NCBI GenBank assembly: GCA_025360815.1
Contig: JANYBL010000061.1
Coordinates: 1 to 60,336 of the forward strand
Reading direction: 5' to 3'
Origin: Burkholderiales bacterium
GTDB taxonomy: Bacteria; Pseudomonadota; Gammaproteobacteria; Burkholderiales; Usitatibacteraceae
DNA length: 60,336 bases
Part shown: one piece after another, positions 10,234 to 17,044 of the stretch
Layout: each line of letters begins with the position of its first letter
Numbering within the stretch: the stretch's first letter is position 1
Program-made: the position numbers and the translations under genes
The notes under the pieces: generated by a model
Databases searched by the model: none
Told to the model about the DNA's origin: nothing
The model's input: only the letters and a program-made list of their open reading frames with translations

Positions 10234-11490
10234 ATGAACGCAATTAAAACCACCTCGCTTGCAACCTCGTCGGCCTTAATGGTCATAGCGCTCTGTACAC
10301 TCTCCGGGTGCAGCTTGTTTTCAATGTTTTCCGAAAACAAAAATACGGACTATCGTGCCCAAACCGCTGTCAAACCGGCCTCGCTGGAGGTGCCGCCTGA
10401 TCTGACCTCGCCGATTGCTGATGACCGCTTCGTGATTCCCGATAACAAGGCAGTCACTTACTCTGCCTACAACCGCGACCGTGCCAACCCACAGGTTCAA
10501 CAAAGTAGCAACGCGGTGTTGTCAAAAATTGACGGCGTCCGAATTGAGCGCGCCGGCGAGCAGCGTTGGCTGGTCGTCAAAACCAGCGCCGACAAAGCAT
10601 GGGCAGTCGCTAAGGCGTTCTGGGGAGAATGGGGCTATGTGCTGAATCGCGAATCGCCCGAAATTGGCATCATGGAAACTGACTGGGCAGAAGTTCGCAA
10701 CAAAGCGCCGCAAAACATTATTGGTCGCACCGTTGGCCGCGTGGTTGAGAGCCTCTCGTCAACCGGCGAGCGCGATAAATTCCGTACCCGCCTTGAAACG
10801 GGCGCCGAACCCGGCACTGTGGATATTTACATCAGCCACCGCGGTTTAGAAGAAAATTTCAATAACGCTGACAAGCAAAGCCTCTCATGGCAACCACGTG
10901 GTGCTGATAAAGAGCTTGAAATCGAAATGCTGTCGCGCTTGATGCTCAAGTTTAGTGGCACTAACGCCGCGGCTGAATCCGTGAACAAAACAACGGTTGC
11001 CGGCACCACCGTGACTGTCGCCGCGCGGGCATCGTTTGATCGCGAAAAGGGTGGCGCACTCAAAGTCAACGATCCGTTTGACCGCGCGTGGCGCCGTGTC
11101 GGTTTGGCGCTCGACAATATCGGCTTCACGGTCGAAGATCGTGATCGTTCAAAGGGCTTATTCTTTGTTCGCTATATTGATCCCGATGCGGGCGCAAAAT
11201 CTGGCGCATCCGAACGAGGCATTCTGGACCGCCTCGCGTTTTGGCGCAAAGATGACCCGGCCACGACTAAAAATGATGTCGCTGTCGTGAACAAACCAAC
11301 CGAGAAAAGTTTCTTGGATAAGCTCGCATTTTGGCGCAAAGATGATCCGGCCAGCAAACCGCAATACCGTCTCTTTGTATCAGATGCGGCAGGCGGATCA
11401 GATGTTGTCGTGCAAACACCTGACGGCAAACCAGATAATTCGCCCACTGCAAAACGTATTCTTTCGTTGCTGCTAGAACAGCTGAAGTAG
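10234..11490 (+). CDS. bamC: Outer membrane assembly lipoprotein BamC
   Basis: Lipoprotein of the beta-barrel assembly machinery. The N-terminus is a lipoprotein signal ending in the lipobox LSGC, so Cys-27 or so is lipidated. It is followed by a BamC-like region (ASLEVPPDLTSPIADDRFVI, which resembles the unstructured BamD-binding stretch) and two helix-grip-like domains (about 95-230 and 260-418). The C-terminal domain carries a 90-bp periodic insertion: RLAFWRKDDPA at about 333 and KLAFWRKDDPA at about 363. The 418 residues exceed the 344 of the E. coli protein. A strong terminator follows. In many betaproteobacteria dapA and bamC are adjacent. Confidence 0.9.
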   Translation: MNAIKTTSLATSSALMVIALCTLSGCSLFSMFSENKNTDYRAQTAVKPASLEVPPDLTSPIADDRFVIPDNKAVTYSAYNRDRANPQVQQSSNAVLSKIDGVRIERAGEQRWLVVKTSADKAWAVAKAFWGEWGYVLNRESPEIGIMETDWAEVRNKAPQNIIGRTVGRVVESLSSTGERDKFRTRLETGAEPGTVDIYISHRGLEENFNNADKQSLSWQPRGADKELEIEMLSRLMLKFSGTNAAAESVNKTTVAGTTVTVAARASFDREKGGALKVNDPFDRAWRRVGLALDNIGFTVEDRDRSKGLFFVRYIDPDAGAKSGASERGILDRLAFWRKDDPATTKNDVAVVNKPTEKSFLDKLAFWRKDDPASKPQYRLFVSDAAGGSDVVVQTPDGKPDNSPTAKRILSLLLEQLK

Positions 11491-11527
11491 CACCTCGCTG
11501 CAAGTTCAGGTGATTTATAGTTAAGCG

Positions 11528-11561
11528 AACGGGCTTGTCCGGTCAGGACAAGCCCGTTTTT
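11528..11561 (+). terminator. Rho-independent terminator after bamC
   Basis: Perfect 13-bp stem (AACGGGCTTGTCC with GGACAAGCCCGTT), loop GGTCA, followed by five T. It lies 38 bp past the bamC stop and probably ends the dapA-bamC transcript. Confidence 0.9.
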
Positions 11562-11633
11562 ATGGGTGCACGAAAGCTTGCGGTTATCGGTATCCTTGCA
11601 GCATTGACATGCACAGCATGATCAGGAGGCAGT

Positions 11634-12416
11634 TTGGGATTGAAATTTACATCGCTCGGTAGCGGCAGCGAGGGCAATGCGCTCGTCGTTGAAGTGAGTT
11701 CTGTCGCCACCCGTACGCGTTTGATGATGGACTGCGGCTTCGGATTAGCCGAAACCGAACTGCGCTTGGCACGCGCTGGCTTGGCAGCCAAGGATTTGGA
11801 TGCCATTGTGGTGACGCATGAACATTCCGATCATATCGGTGGCGTGGCTCGCTTCGCCCGCAAACACAGCATTCCGGTATGGATGACACACGGCACCGCA
11901 AAGGTACTGCGCGAAAATTCAATCCCCACCGCACTCATGAATTTTGTGGATCCACACGCCGTGTTTAGTGTGGGTGATATTTCCGTGACGCCATATTTTG
12001 TGCCGCATGATGCTTACGAGCCGGTGCAATATGTGTTTTCAGACGGTGCAAAGCGGCTCGGCGTACTAACCGATACGGGCGCACTAACGGCGCACATTGA
12101 GGCCACGCTATCCGGTTGCGATGCACTGGTGCTCGAATGTAATCACGATCTGGAGATGCTCATGACCGGCCCCTACCCGGCCAGTCTGAAGCGGCGTGTC
12201 TCGGGTAAATTTGGTCATTTGGATAATCTGACAGCAGCCTCATTGCTCGCAAAGATTGACTGCAGCAAACTGAAACATATCATCGCCGCACATTTATCAA
12301 AACGTAATAATTCGCCCGAACTGGCTCGTGGTGCACTGGCGGCGGCGTTGGCATCGAGCACAGATTGGATTGGTATTGCTGAGCAGGAGACGGGCTTTGC
12401 GTGGCGCGAGGCTTAG
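11634..12416 (+). CDS. MBL-fold metallo-hydrolase (YycJ/WalJ-like)
   Basis: A 260-residue metallo-beta-lactamase-fold hydrolase. It has FTSLGSGSEGNALVVE at the start, the metal-binding THEHSDHIGG near residue 62, VTPYFVPHDA, LTDTGALT and VLECNHD. These are marks of the YycJ/WalJ branch, thought to act on nucleic acids. No ATG fits: the start must be TTG, either 11634 or 11640. AGGAGG at 11624-11629 lies four bases before the first and ten before the second. It follows the bamC terminator, so it has its own promoter. The dapA-bamC-MBL order is common in betaproteobacteria. Confidence 0.9.
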   Translation: MGLKFTSLGSGSEGNALVVEVSSVATRTRLMMDCGFGLAETELRLARAGLAAKDLDAIVVTHEHSDHIGGVARFARKHSIPVWMTHGTAKVLRENSIPTALMNFVDPHAVFSVGDISVTPYFVPHDAYEPVQYVFSDGAKRLGVLTDTGALTAHIEATLSGCDALVLECNHDLEMLMTGPYPASLKRRVSGKFGHLDNLTAASLLAKIDCSKLKHIIAAHLSKRNNSPELARGALAAALASSTDWIGIAEQETGFAWREA

Positions 12417-12533
12417 AGACTGTTCTGATTGCCGGCTCCAGCCACGGCGTCCGTCTTAAAATTCGGCTGCTTGCAATTGGAATGCACAAACTAAAATACA
12501 TACTCTTAAATACATAGTCAAAGTCCGAAAACA

Positions 12534-12568
12534 AAAACGCCGACTCGAAAGTCGGCGTTTTCAGTATT
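12534..12568 (-). terminator. Terminator of the lipoprotein gene
   Basis: Perfect inverted repeat with a stem of about 12 bp (AAAACGCCGACT / AGTCGGCGTTTT) and a CGAA loop. Read on the minus strand it is followed by a T-rich run. It ends the lipoprotein transcript and could also stop the convergent MBL transcript. Confidence 0.88.
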
Positions 12569-12591
12569 GCTGATGTTGCTGATGTTGCTGT
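12565..12591. repeat. 9-bp repeats after the lipoprotein gene
   Basis: Three units close to TGTTGCTGA in the 3' leader of the minus-strand lipoprotein gene, next to its terminator. Short, but in keeping with the tandem repeats elsewhere. Confidence 0.55.
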
Positions 12592-12608
12592 TACTGCGAA
12601 CCGAAGAA

Positions 12609-13025
12609 TTACTTCTTTGGTACAGCAGCTGCAGCAGCGTCTTTCGCGCCAGCAACAGCTTTAGCAGCTGCATCTTTAGCAGCATCTTTACCGGCTTCAA
12701 CAGCTTTGCCAGCCGCATCTTTAGTTGCCGTTGCAGCAGCACCGACAGCTTCTTTAGCAGCGCCAGCCATGTCTTTACCAGCGGCAGTTGCACCAGCAGC
12801 AGCATCTTTACCAGCTTCAACGGCTTTAGCAGCACCGTCCTTAGCAGCGTCAACAACAGCAGCGCTGGTTGTTTTAGCAGCATCAGCAGCAGCGTCGGTA
12901 ACAGCTTTAGGCATTTCAACCTTTGGCATGTCGACTTTTGGTGCGTCAACTTTTTTGGCTTCTTCTTTACCGCAAGCGGCTAAACCGATTGCAACGATTG
13001 CTACAGCGACGATTGACTTGTTCAT
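12609..13025 (-). CDS. Ala/Lys-rich repetitive lipoprotein
   Basis: 138 residues. A lipoprotein signal peptide with cysteine 18 in the lipobox GLAAC is followed by charged GKEEAKKVDAPKVDMPKVEM, and then by about 100 residues made almost wholly of A, K, D, G and V in short near-repeats (AVEAGKDAA, AAAKAVAGAKDAA). Such sequences form long amphipathic helices like LEA proteins or Lpp-type envelope helices. It is probably anchored in the inner or outer membrane facing the periplasm. A role in envelope stability or desiccation is only a guess. The gene is single, has a strong terminator, and has a 24-bp perfect palindrome in its leader. Confidence 0.85.
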   Translation of the reverse strand: MNKSIVAVAIVAIGLAACGKEEAKKVDAPKVDMPKVEMPKAVTDAAADAAKTTSAAVVDAAKDGAAKAVEAGKDAAAGATAAGKDMAGAAKEAVGAAATATKDAAGKAVEAGKDAAKDAAAKAVAGAKDAAAAAVPKK

Positions 13026-13394
13026 GTGACTTCCCTTGATGAATGATTTAAAGAGTGAAAAAATTTTTGATCAAAAATTTTTATCGGCTATGGCGACCTT
13101 CTGCCGTCTTGGAGCATATGTTGCTTGTGCTTCAACAGTTCCGCGAGTCGTGCTTGAGTTACCGTTACAGATTTGACCGACTGTCAAGTATATCACCGGT
13201 GTGACGCACCGCACAATAGTTCCCCAAAACCGGACAATTTTTGGTTATTTTGCTGTTTTGGCCTGCCGAAGCGCAATTTGGGACCCATTTTGGCCTTATC
13301 CAAGCCAACCGCGGCTATCAGCCAGGGTCTTGGCGCCAAGAGGGAGGGTCGTCGTTTCGTTGTTTCGTTCTTGAACGATGCAATCACTCAATCG
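13026..13394. other. Intergenic region upstream of the lipoprotein
   Basis: 370 bp with no convincing gene. The part next to the lipoprotein gene is AT-rich and holds the palindrome noted separately. The remainder has no recognisable feature. Confidence 0.5.
13059..13082. promoter_or_regulatory. 24-bp perfect palindrome in lipoprotein leader
   Basis: Bases 13059-13082 form a perfect inverted repeat centred on GATC (AAAAATTTTTGA and its complement), ending 34 bp before the lipoprotein ATG. It could be a repressor operator or a 5' mRNA hairpin. Neither can be decided from sequence. Confidence 0.6.
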
Positions 13395-13904
13395 CTAGAG
13401 GCCAACCGCGCCACCAATTGCCGCAAATTCAGTACTTTCCCAAATCTGCTCAAAGCGATCGACAAACGGCTTTGCGTTTTCAGGCTGATAAAGTGTTAAA
13501 ACCGAGCGCGGGTGCTCAAAATAGGGCTTTCGCCAAAAATGCGCCTGGTCGGCAATTATCATCACATCCTTCGCCTCGCGAGCTTGGCCGACCGTGCGCT
13601 GGATAAACAGCTGGGTTGAAAACAACCCTTTCAGCGCCACCAAACGCGCCAGCTCACTTTCGATTCCAGTTGTCTCATGCAAGGCAATGCGAATACGGTT
13701 GCTGCGATTAGCAAGCAACATTGCTTTCAACATATCGATCCGTTGGGGACGTGCGAAATCGCGGCTGCGCAACAATTGCGGCGAACCATCAAAAATCAGA
13801 ATCTCGTGTTGTGCTACCGCGAACAATGACTCAATCGCTTCGAGCGCCTCAGTATTGCTTTCCATTAATCGATAGACGGGTTCAGGCGTGGCGACAATGT
13901 TCAT
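13395..13904 (-). CDS. Unknown phospholipase-D-like protein
   Basis: The product is 169 residues from the ATG at 13904, chosen because GGAG lies six bases upstream; a start at 13919 has no such site. The sequence begins with a helix (NTEALEAIESLFAVAQHE), then a strand-rich LIFDGSPQLL and IRIALHET, and FIQRTVGQAREAKDVMIIAD. The order resembles the PLD/nuclease superfamily fold, but no HKD motif is present, so a catalytic role is doubtful. No signal peptide. It lies just downstream of the JmjC gene (45 bp), probably in one transcript. Such a pairing might link it to ribosome modification, but this is speculation. Confidence 0.65.
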   Translation of the reverse strand: MNIVATPEPVYRLMESNTEALEAIESLFAVAQHEILIFDGSPQLLRSRDFARPQRIDMLKAMLLANRSNRIRIALHETTGIESELARLVALKGLFSTQLFIQRTVGQAREAKDVMIIADQAHFWRKPYFEHPRSVLTLYQPENAKPFVDRFEQIWESTEFAAIGGAVGL

Positions 13905-13949
13905 TGTTTTCTCCGGCAATAAAGGTGGTAGCGCAGCATCGGTACAACA

Positions 13950-15242
13950 TCAATTGAGATGCAAATAGCCATCACAATAAGCCTTATAGAAATTTTCGAA
14001 TGCGGCAGGCGTTAGGCTGGAAAGCTGCTCCGGTGCTAGTGTTCTGGCATTCGACAAGGTTTGCCAAGCAGCGTATTCATCACCTATTGCGGAGGTAGTT
14101 CCGGCTGTATTTCCGTTTCTGCCTCCAACTGCATTTGCGGCAGAATAACCAAAGCAAATTTCACCGTTTAAAAACACAGACTGATCATCGTACAAAAGTC
14201 TGGTTTTAAGATCAAGACTCACGCCCAGCTTCCGCGCGGCTTTAGTGAATGCAGGAGCGGCAAGAAAATCTTCAGGCGCATCAAAATAAACATGGGATTT
14301 TGGCTCGGTTAAATAACGCCCCAAAAACTGCGCAATCATGGTTTTATTGCTCGCTGCCTGTTGAAGCTGATTGAGCATCATCGAAACGCGTTGAAGCATA
14401 TTCGCATCAATCTCGCCTGGTGCTGCGGTCGCGCGTAAATCGGGGTCTTGATATTGGCCATCCACCCGTAGCTCGTCGTACAAATAATCGATAAACGCGG
14501 TTGTTAGCGCCTGTTGAGATGGCGCGCGAAAACCGATCGACCACGTCACGCAGTCATCGGTCTCGGCCACACCGTGATGGGCAATATGTGGCGGCAAATA
14601 CAGCATATCGCCCGGATTCAAGGCCCAATCATGTTCAACTTTAAAATGCGACAAGATTTTCAGTGGCATATCGGGCTGCAGGCGTAAATCGTCCTGCGCC
14701 GATATCTGCCACCGACGCTGCCCATGGCCTTGCAGCAAAAAAACATCATACGAATCTACATGCGGTCCGACCCCGCCACCTTTAACGGCATAACTGACCA
14801 TCAAATCATCAATCCGCGCGTTGGGAATGAAATTAAATTTCTGCAACAGTTGGTGCGCCTCGTGGGAGAAATGTTGCGTGTCTTGAATCAGCACTGTCCA
14901 GATGGAATCAGCTGAAGTTGCCAAATCGCGAAAATCTTTAGCGGTAAATGGGCCTTGCTGTAGCTGCCAATCCGATTTCTTTGCGGAGCCGCGCCGCGTA
15001 ATAAGGCGGCTCTCGGCTTCGTCGCGCTTGGCAAGCGTGAGAATTTCCTTGATGGTTAAGGGTGGCCTGAATCCGGGCGCGGCAAACTCGGGAAACGCAC
15101 CACGAATCAGCAACGGCTTTTTTTGCCAATAGTCGCTCAAGAATTCATCGGGCGAAAGTCCGCCGAGCGTGGCAAAATTTAATTTGTCCTCAGCTTGCGC
15201 GATTTTCGATTCGATTTTTGCCGCTAAATTTTTTTTTGACAT
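13950..15242 (-). CDS. JmjC/cupin ribosomal oxygenase (RoxA/YcfD-like)
   Basis: Fe(II)/2-oxoglutarate dioxygenase of the family that hydroxylates an arginine of ribosomal protein L16 in E. coli. It has PDEFLSDYWQKKPLLIRGAF near the start, the iron triad HVDSYD plus a distal His in PPHIAHHGV, and a C-terminal winged-helix-like region. The ATG at 15242 (MSKKNLAAK) is preferred to the longer frame, giving 430 residues, somewhat longer than the 373 of E. coli YcfD. The extra length is a linker rich in Ala, Gly and Asn near residues 365-385. It probably shares a transcript with the following unknown gene. Confidence 0.9.
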   Translation of the reverse strand: MSKKNLAAKIESKIAQAEDKLNFATLGGLSPDEFLSDYWQKKPLLIRGAFPEFAAPGFRPPLTIKEILTLAKRDEAESRLITRRGSAKKSDWQLQQGPFTAKDFRDLATSADSIWTVLIQDTQHFSHEAHQLLQKFNFIPNARIDDLMVSYAVKGGGVGPHVDSYDVFLLQGHGQRRWQISAQDDLRLQPDMPLKILSHFKVEHDWALNPGDMLYLPPHIAHHGVAETDDCVTWSIGFRAPSQQALTTAFIDYLYDELRVDGQYQDPDLRATAAPGEIDANMLQRVSMMLNQLQQAASNKTMIAQFLGRYLTEPKSHVYFDAPEDFLAAPAFTKAARKLGVSLDLKTRLLYDDQSVFLNGEICFGYSAANAVGGRNGNTAGTTSAIGDEYAAWQTLSNARTLAPEQLSSLTPAAFENFYKAYCDGYLHLN

Positions 15243-15474
15243 GGAACGCTTTGCAGGAACGGAATAGGACACCGAAAAAACACCAAAAAGAAATTGAAAA
15301 GAATCCAAATTTCAATTTCCGAGGGTCAAAATTTTATTTGCCGGTTGTCAAAATTAAATTAAATTAATCAGGTAAGATTTGCCCATTCATCAAGGTGTGT
15401 CTCGATATAGAACAAGCATCCATAACAACAACGACAACGATTCAATTCACTCATTTTTTGGGATGGAAACGACG

Positions 15475-16017
15475 ATGTTACAGGTTGGCACTGCTGCTCC
15501 CGTATTTGAACTTCCTGATGCCAGTATGGAAATGATCCGTCTTTCCAGCTTTCGCGGCAAGAAGAACGTTGTCCTTTATTTTTATCCCAAGGATGGCACG
15601 CCGGTTTGTACGCGTGAGGCGATTGATTTTTCAGATCATGAAGATGATTTCGCTGAATGCGACACCGTGGTGATGGGCGTCTCGCGCGATGATTGCATGG
15701 TGCATGAAGCGTTTTCAGACAAGCACGGAATCTCGGTACGGCTGCTGTCTGACATGGATTGCGAAGTCTCGCGGATGTATGAGGTTTACAAAGAATATCG
15801 TTCAGGCCAAGACACAAACGGGCAGACGACCAGTAACGGCAGCAATGGTAGCAATGGTAGCAGCAGCAAAAATGGGGGGAATGGGCAAATCAGCGTGCAA
15901 CGTTGCACATTTATTATCGATAAAAAAGGCGTCGTGCGCCACATTCTGCCGGATATGAATCCGCGTTTGCATGTCGCCGAAGCGCTCAAAATGGTTAGGC
16001 AAATACATGGTCATTAG
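15475..16017 (+). CDS. Bcp/PrxQ-type peroxiredoxin with low-complexity insert
   Basis: Thiol peroxidase that reduces H2O2 and organic peroxides. It shows FELPDASMEMIRLSSFRGK, FYPKDGTPVCTREAIDF with the peroxidatic Cys, and MGVSRDDCMVHEAF. In classic Bcp the resolving Cys lies five residues after the first (CTxEAC); here that position is Ile, so resolution must use another Cys (DMDC or QRC) or a partner thiol. Between the helix ending YKEYRSG and the strand VQRCTFIID lies an insert of about 25 residues, rich in Asn, Gly and Ser, encoded by AGCAATGGT repeats. The start at 15475 is chosen over 15463. The stop overlaps the slyD start by 11 bp, suggesting coupled translation. Confidence 0.88.
   Translation: MLQVGTAAPVFELPDASMEMIRLSSFRGKKNVVLYFYPKDGTPVCTREAIDFSDHEDDFAECDTVVMGVSRDDCMVHEAFSDKHGISVRLLSDMDCEVSRMYEVYKEYRSGQDTNGQTTSNGSNGSNGSSSKNGGNGQISVQRCTFIIDKKGVVRHILPDMNPRLHVAEALKMVRQIHGH
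15808..15888 (+). repeat. Low-complexity insert in the peroxiredoxin gene
   Basis: The codons AGC AAT GGT repeat twice, amid AAC GGC, AGC and GGG codons, within a stretch encoding mostly Ser, Asn and Gly. It falls in a surface loop of the peroxiredoxin fold. Confidence 0.7.
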
Positions 16018-16492
16018 CAAAGATTCCGTCGTCACATTGAGCTATGAATTAAGCGATAGCGATGGCAATATTTTAGAAGAAGTCGGTTCCAAAATGGCCT
16101 ATATCCACGGCCATGCGGGCATTTTCCCTTTGGTCGAAGCCGGCTTGGCAGGCAAAGCCATCGGCGATAAATTCGATATCTCATTAGAACCCGTAGATGC
16201 CTTCGGCGAATACGATGAAAAATTAATCCGGATTGAACCCAAAGAAGTGTTCCCTGCCAACCTAGAAGTAGGCACGCAATTTGAAGGCCTGCCACCGGGT
16301 GACGAAGACGACAAATGGGTCGTTTATACCGTCACCAACATCGCCGACGGCCAAGTCGTGATCGACGGCAATCATCCGCTAGCAGGCGAGCGTTTGATTT
16401 TTAAATGTACGGTGGATGAGATACGGGCAGCGACAGCTGAGGAGTTGTCGCACGGGCATGTGCATGGTGATCATGGGCACCATCATTCGTAA
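16007..16492 (+). CDS. slyD: SlyD-type FKBP peptidyl-prolyl isomerase
   Basis: Cytoplasmic prolyl isomerase and chaperone of the SlyD family, which also binds nickel for hydrogenase and urease maturation. An FKBP domain (SYELSDSDGNILEE, YIHGHAGIFPLVEAGLAGK) is interrupted by an IF domain (VDAFGEYDEKLIRIEP to IADGQVVIDGNHPLAGE). The tail HGHVHGDHGHHHS is His-rich, as in metal-binding SlyD, but shorter and lacks the Cys residues of the E. coli tail. The ATG at 16007 is used: it lies inside the end of the peroxiredoxin gene and gives the standard N-terminus of 161 residues. Confidence 0.95.
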   Translation: MVISKDSVVTLSYELSDSDGNILEEVGSKMAYIHGHAGIFPLVEAGLAGKAIGDKFDISLEPVDAFGEYDEKLIRIEPKEVFPANLEVGTQFEGLPPGDEDDKWVVYTVTNIADGQVVIDGNHPLAGERLIFKCTVDEIRAATAEELSHGHVHGDHGHHHS

Positions 16493-16970
16493 ACACCAAT
16501 GCAATTATTCACGCTCTAATTTTCACTGTCTTTGCACTATATGTAAGTCGTCCTGCGAAAGCCGAAGATTGCCGAGGACCCTGAGTCTTCATTTGACTCA
16601 GTTGCAATTGCGTCCGGACCGTACGGAGAAATGTGGTCGGTGAGGTTGTAGCGTTCTCGAGAATTTTTGTTGAGGCCAATTGGATGTTGTACCGATGGGG
16701 AATCTAAAGGGTACCTTTTTGATGGACCCCGCGGTTTTCGAGACGATCAAAGCCACATTGGAAACAACAAAATTCTTTTTATTGCCCAAACAAATTTTGC
16801 CGTCTGAGGGCGTTCAGTTGCATGCCCTAGATTTGCGGATTGGAGTGGCGCTGAGAGGAAAAACGCATCAGGAGGCTCTTTATGATCCGTCGAAGGTTAC
16901 GGATAAGGAATGGTTGCCAGATTCATGCCGGTTTAGAATGCTATTTACAGCAAGCTTCCGGCGCGTCCAT
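16493..16970 (+). pseudogene. Possible decayed exported-protein gene
   Basis: No intact gene is seen. Three plus-strand frames carry consecutive protein-like pieces. About 16518-16580 reads like the end of a signal peptide (TVFALYVSRPAKAED). About 16570-16650 reads PESSFDSVAIASGPYGEMW. The frame from 16680 reads KGTFLMDPAVFETIKATLE to VTDKEWLPDSC, up to about 16930. They read as one exported protein broken by frameshifts, with no family recognised. Low confidence because each piece is short. Confidence 0.35.
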
Positions 16971-16984
16971 CCGTGTAGCCTGCT

Positions 16985-17034
16985 CAGCAAGCCTAGGATG
17001 GGTAAAGCGCAGCGTGCCTACCCTAGGCTTGCTG
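16985..17034. repeat. Hairpin repeat beyond the mutS stop
   Basis: Stem CAGCAAGCCTA / TAGGCTTGCTG with an inner GGGTA/TACCC and a loop containing AAGCGCAGCGT, the same loop core as the hairpin at 168-203. It lies 10 bp past the mutS stop and could serve as its terminator. Confidence 0.6.
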
Positions 17035-17044
17035 CTGCGAAGTT

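Noticed and set aside
12518-12949. Frames rich in Leu/Lys opposite or shifted from the lipoprotein gene
   Set aside because: They are shadows of the repetitive lipoprotein codons; the lipobox, terminator and leader palindrome all support the minus-strand gene at 12609-13025.
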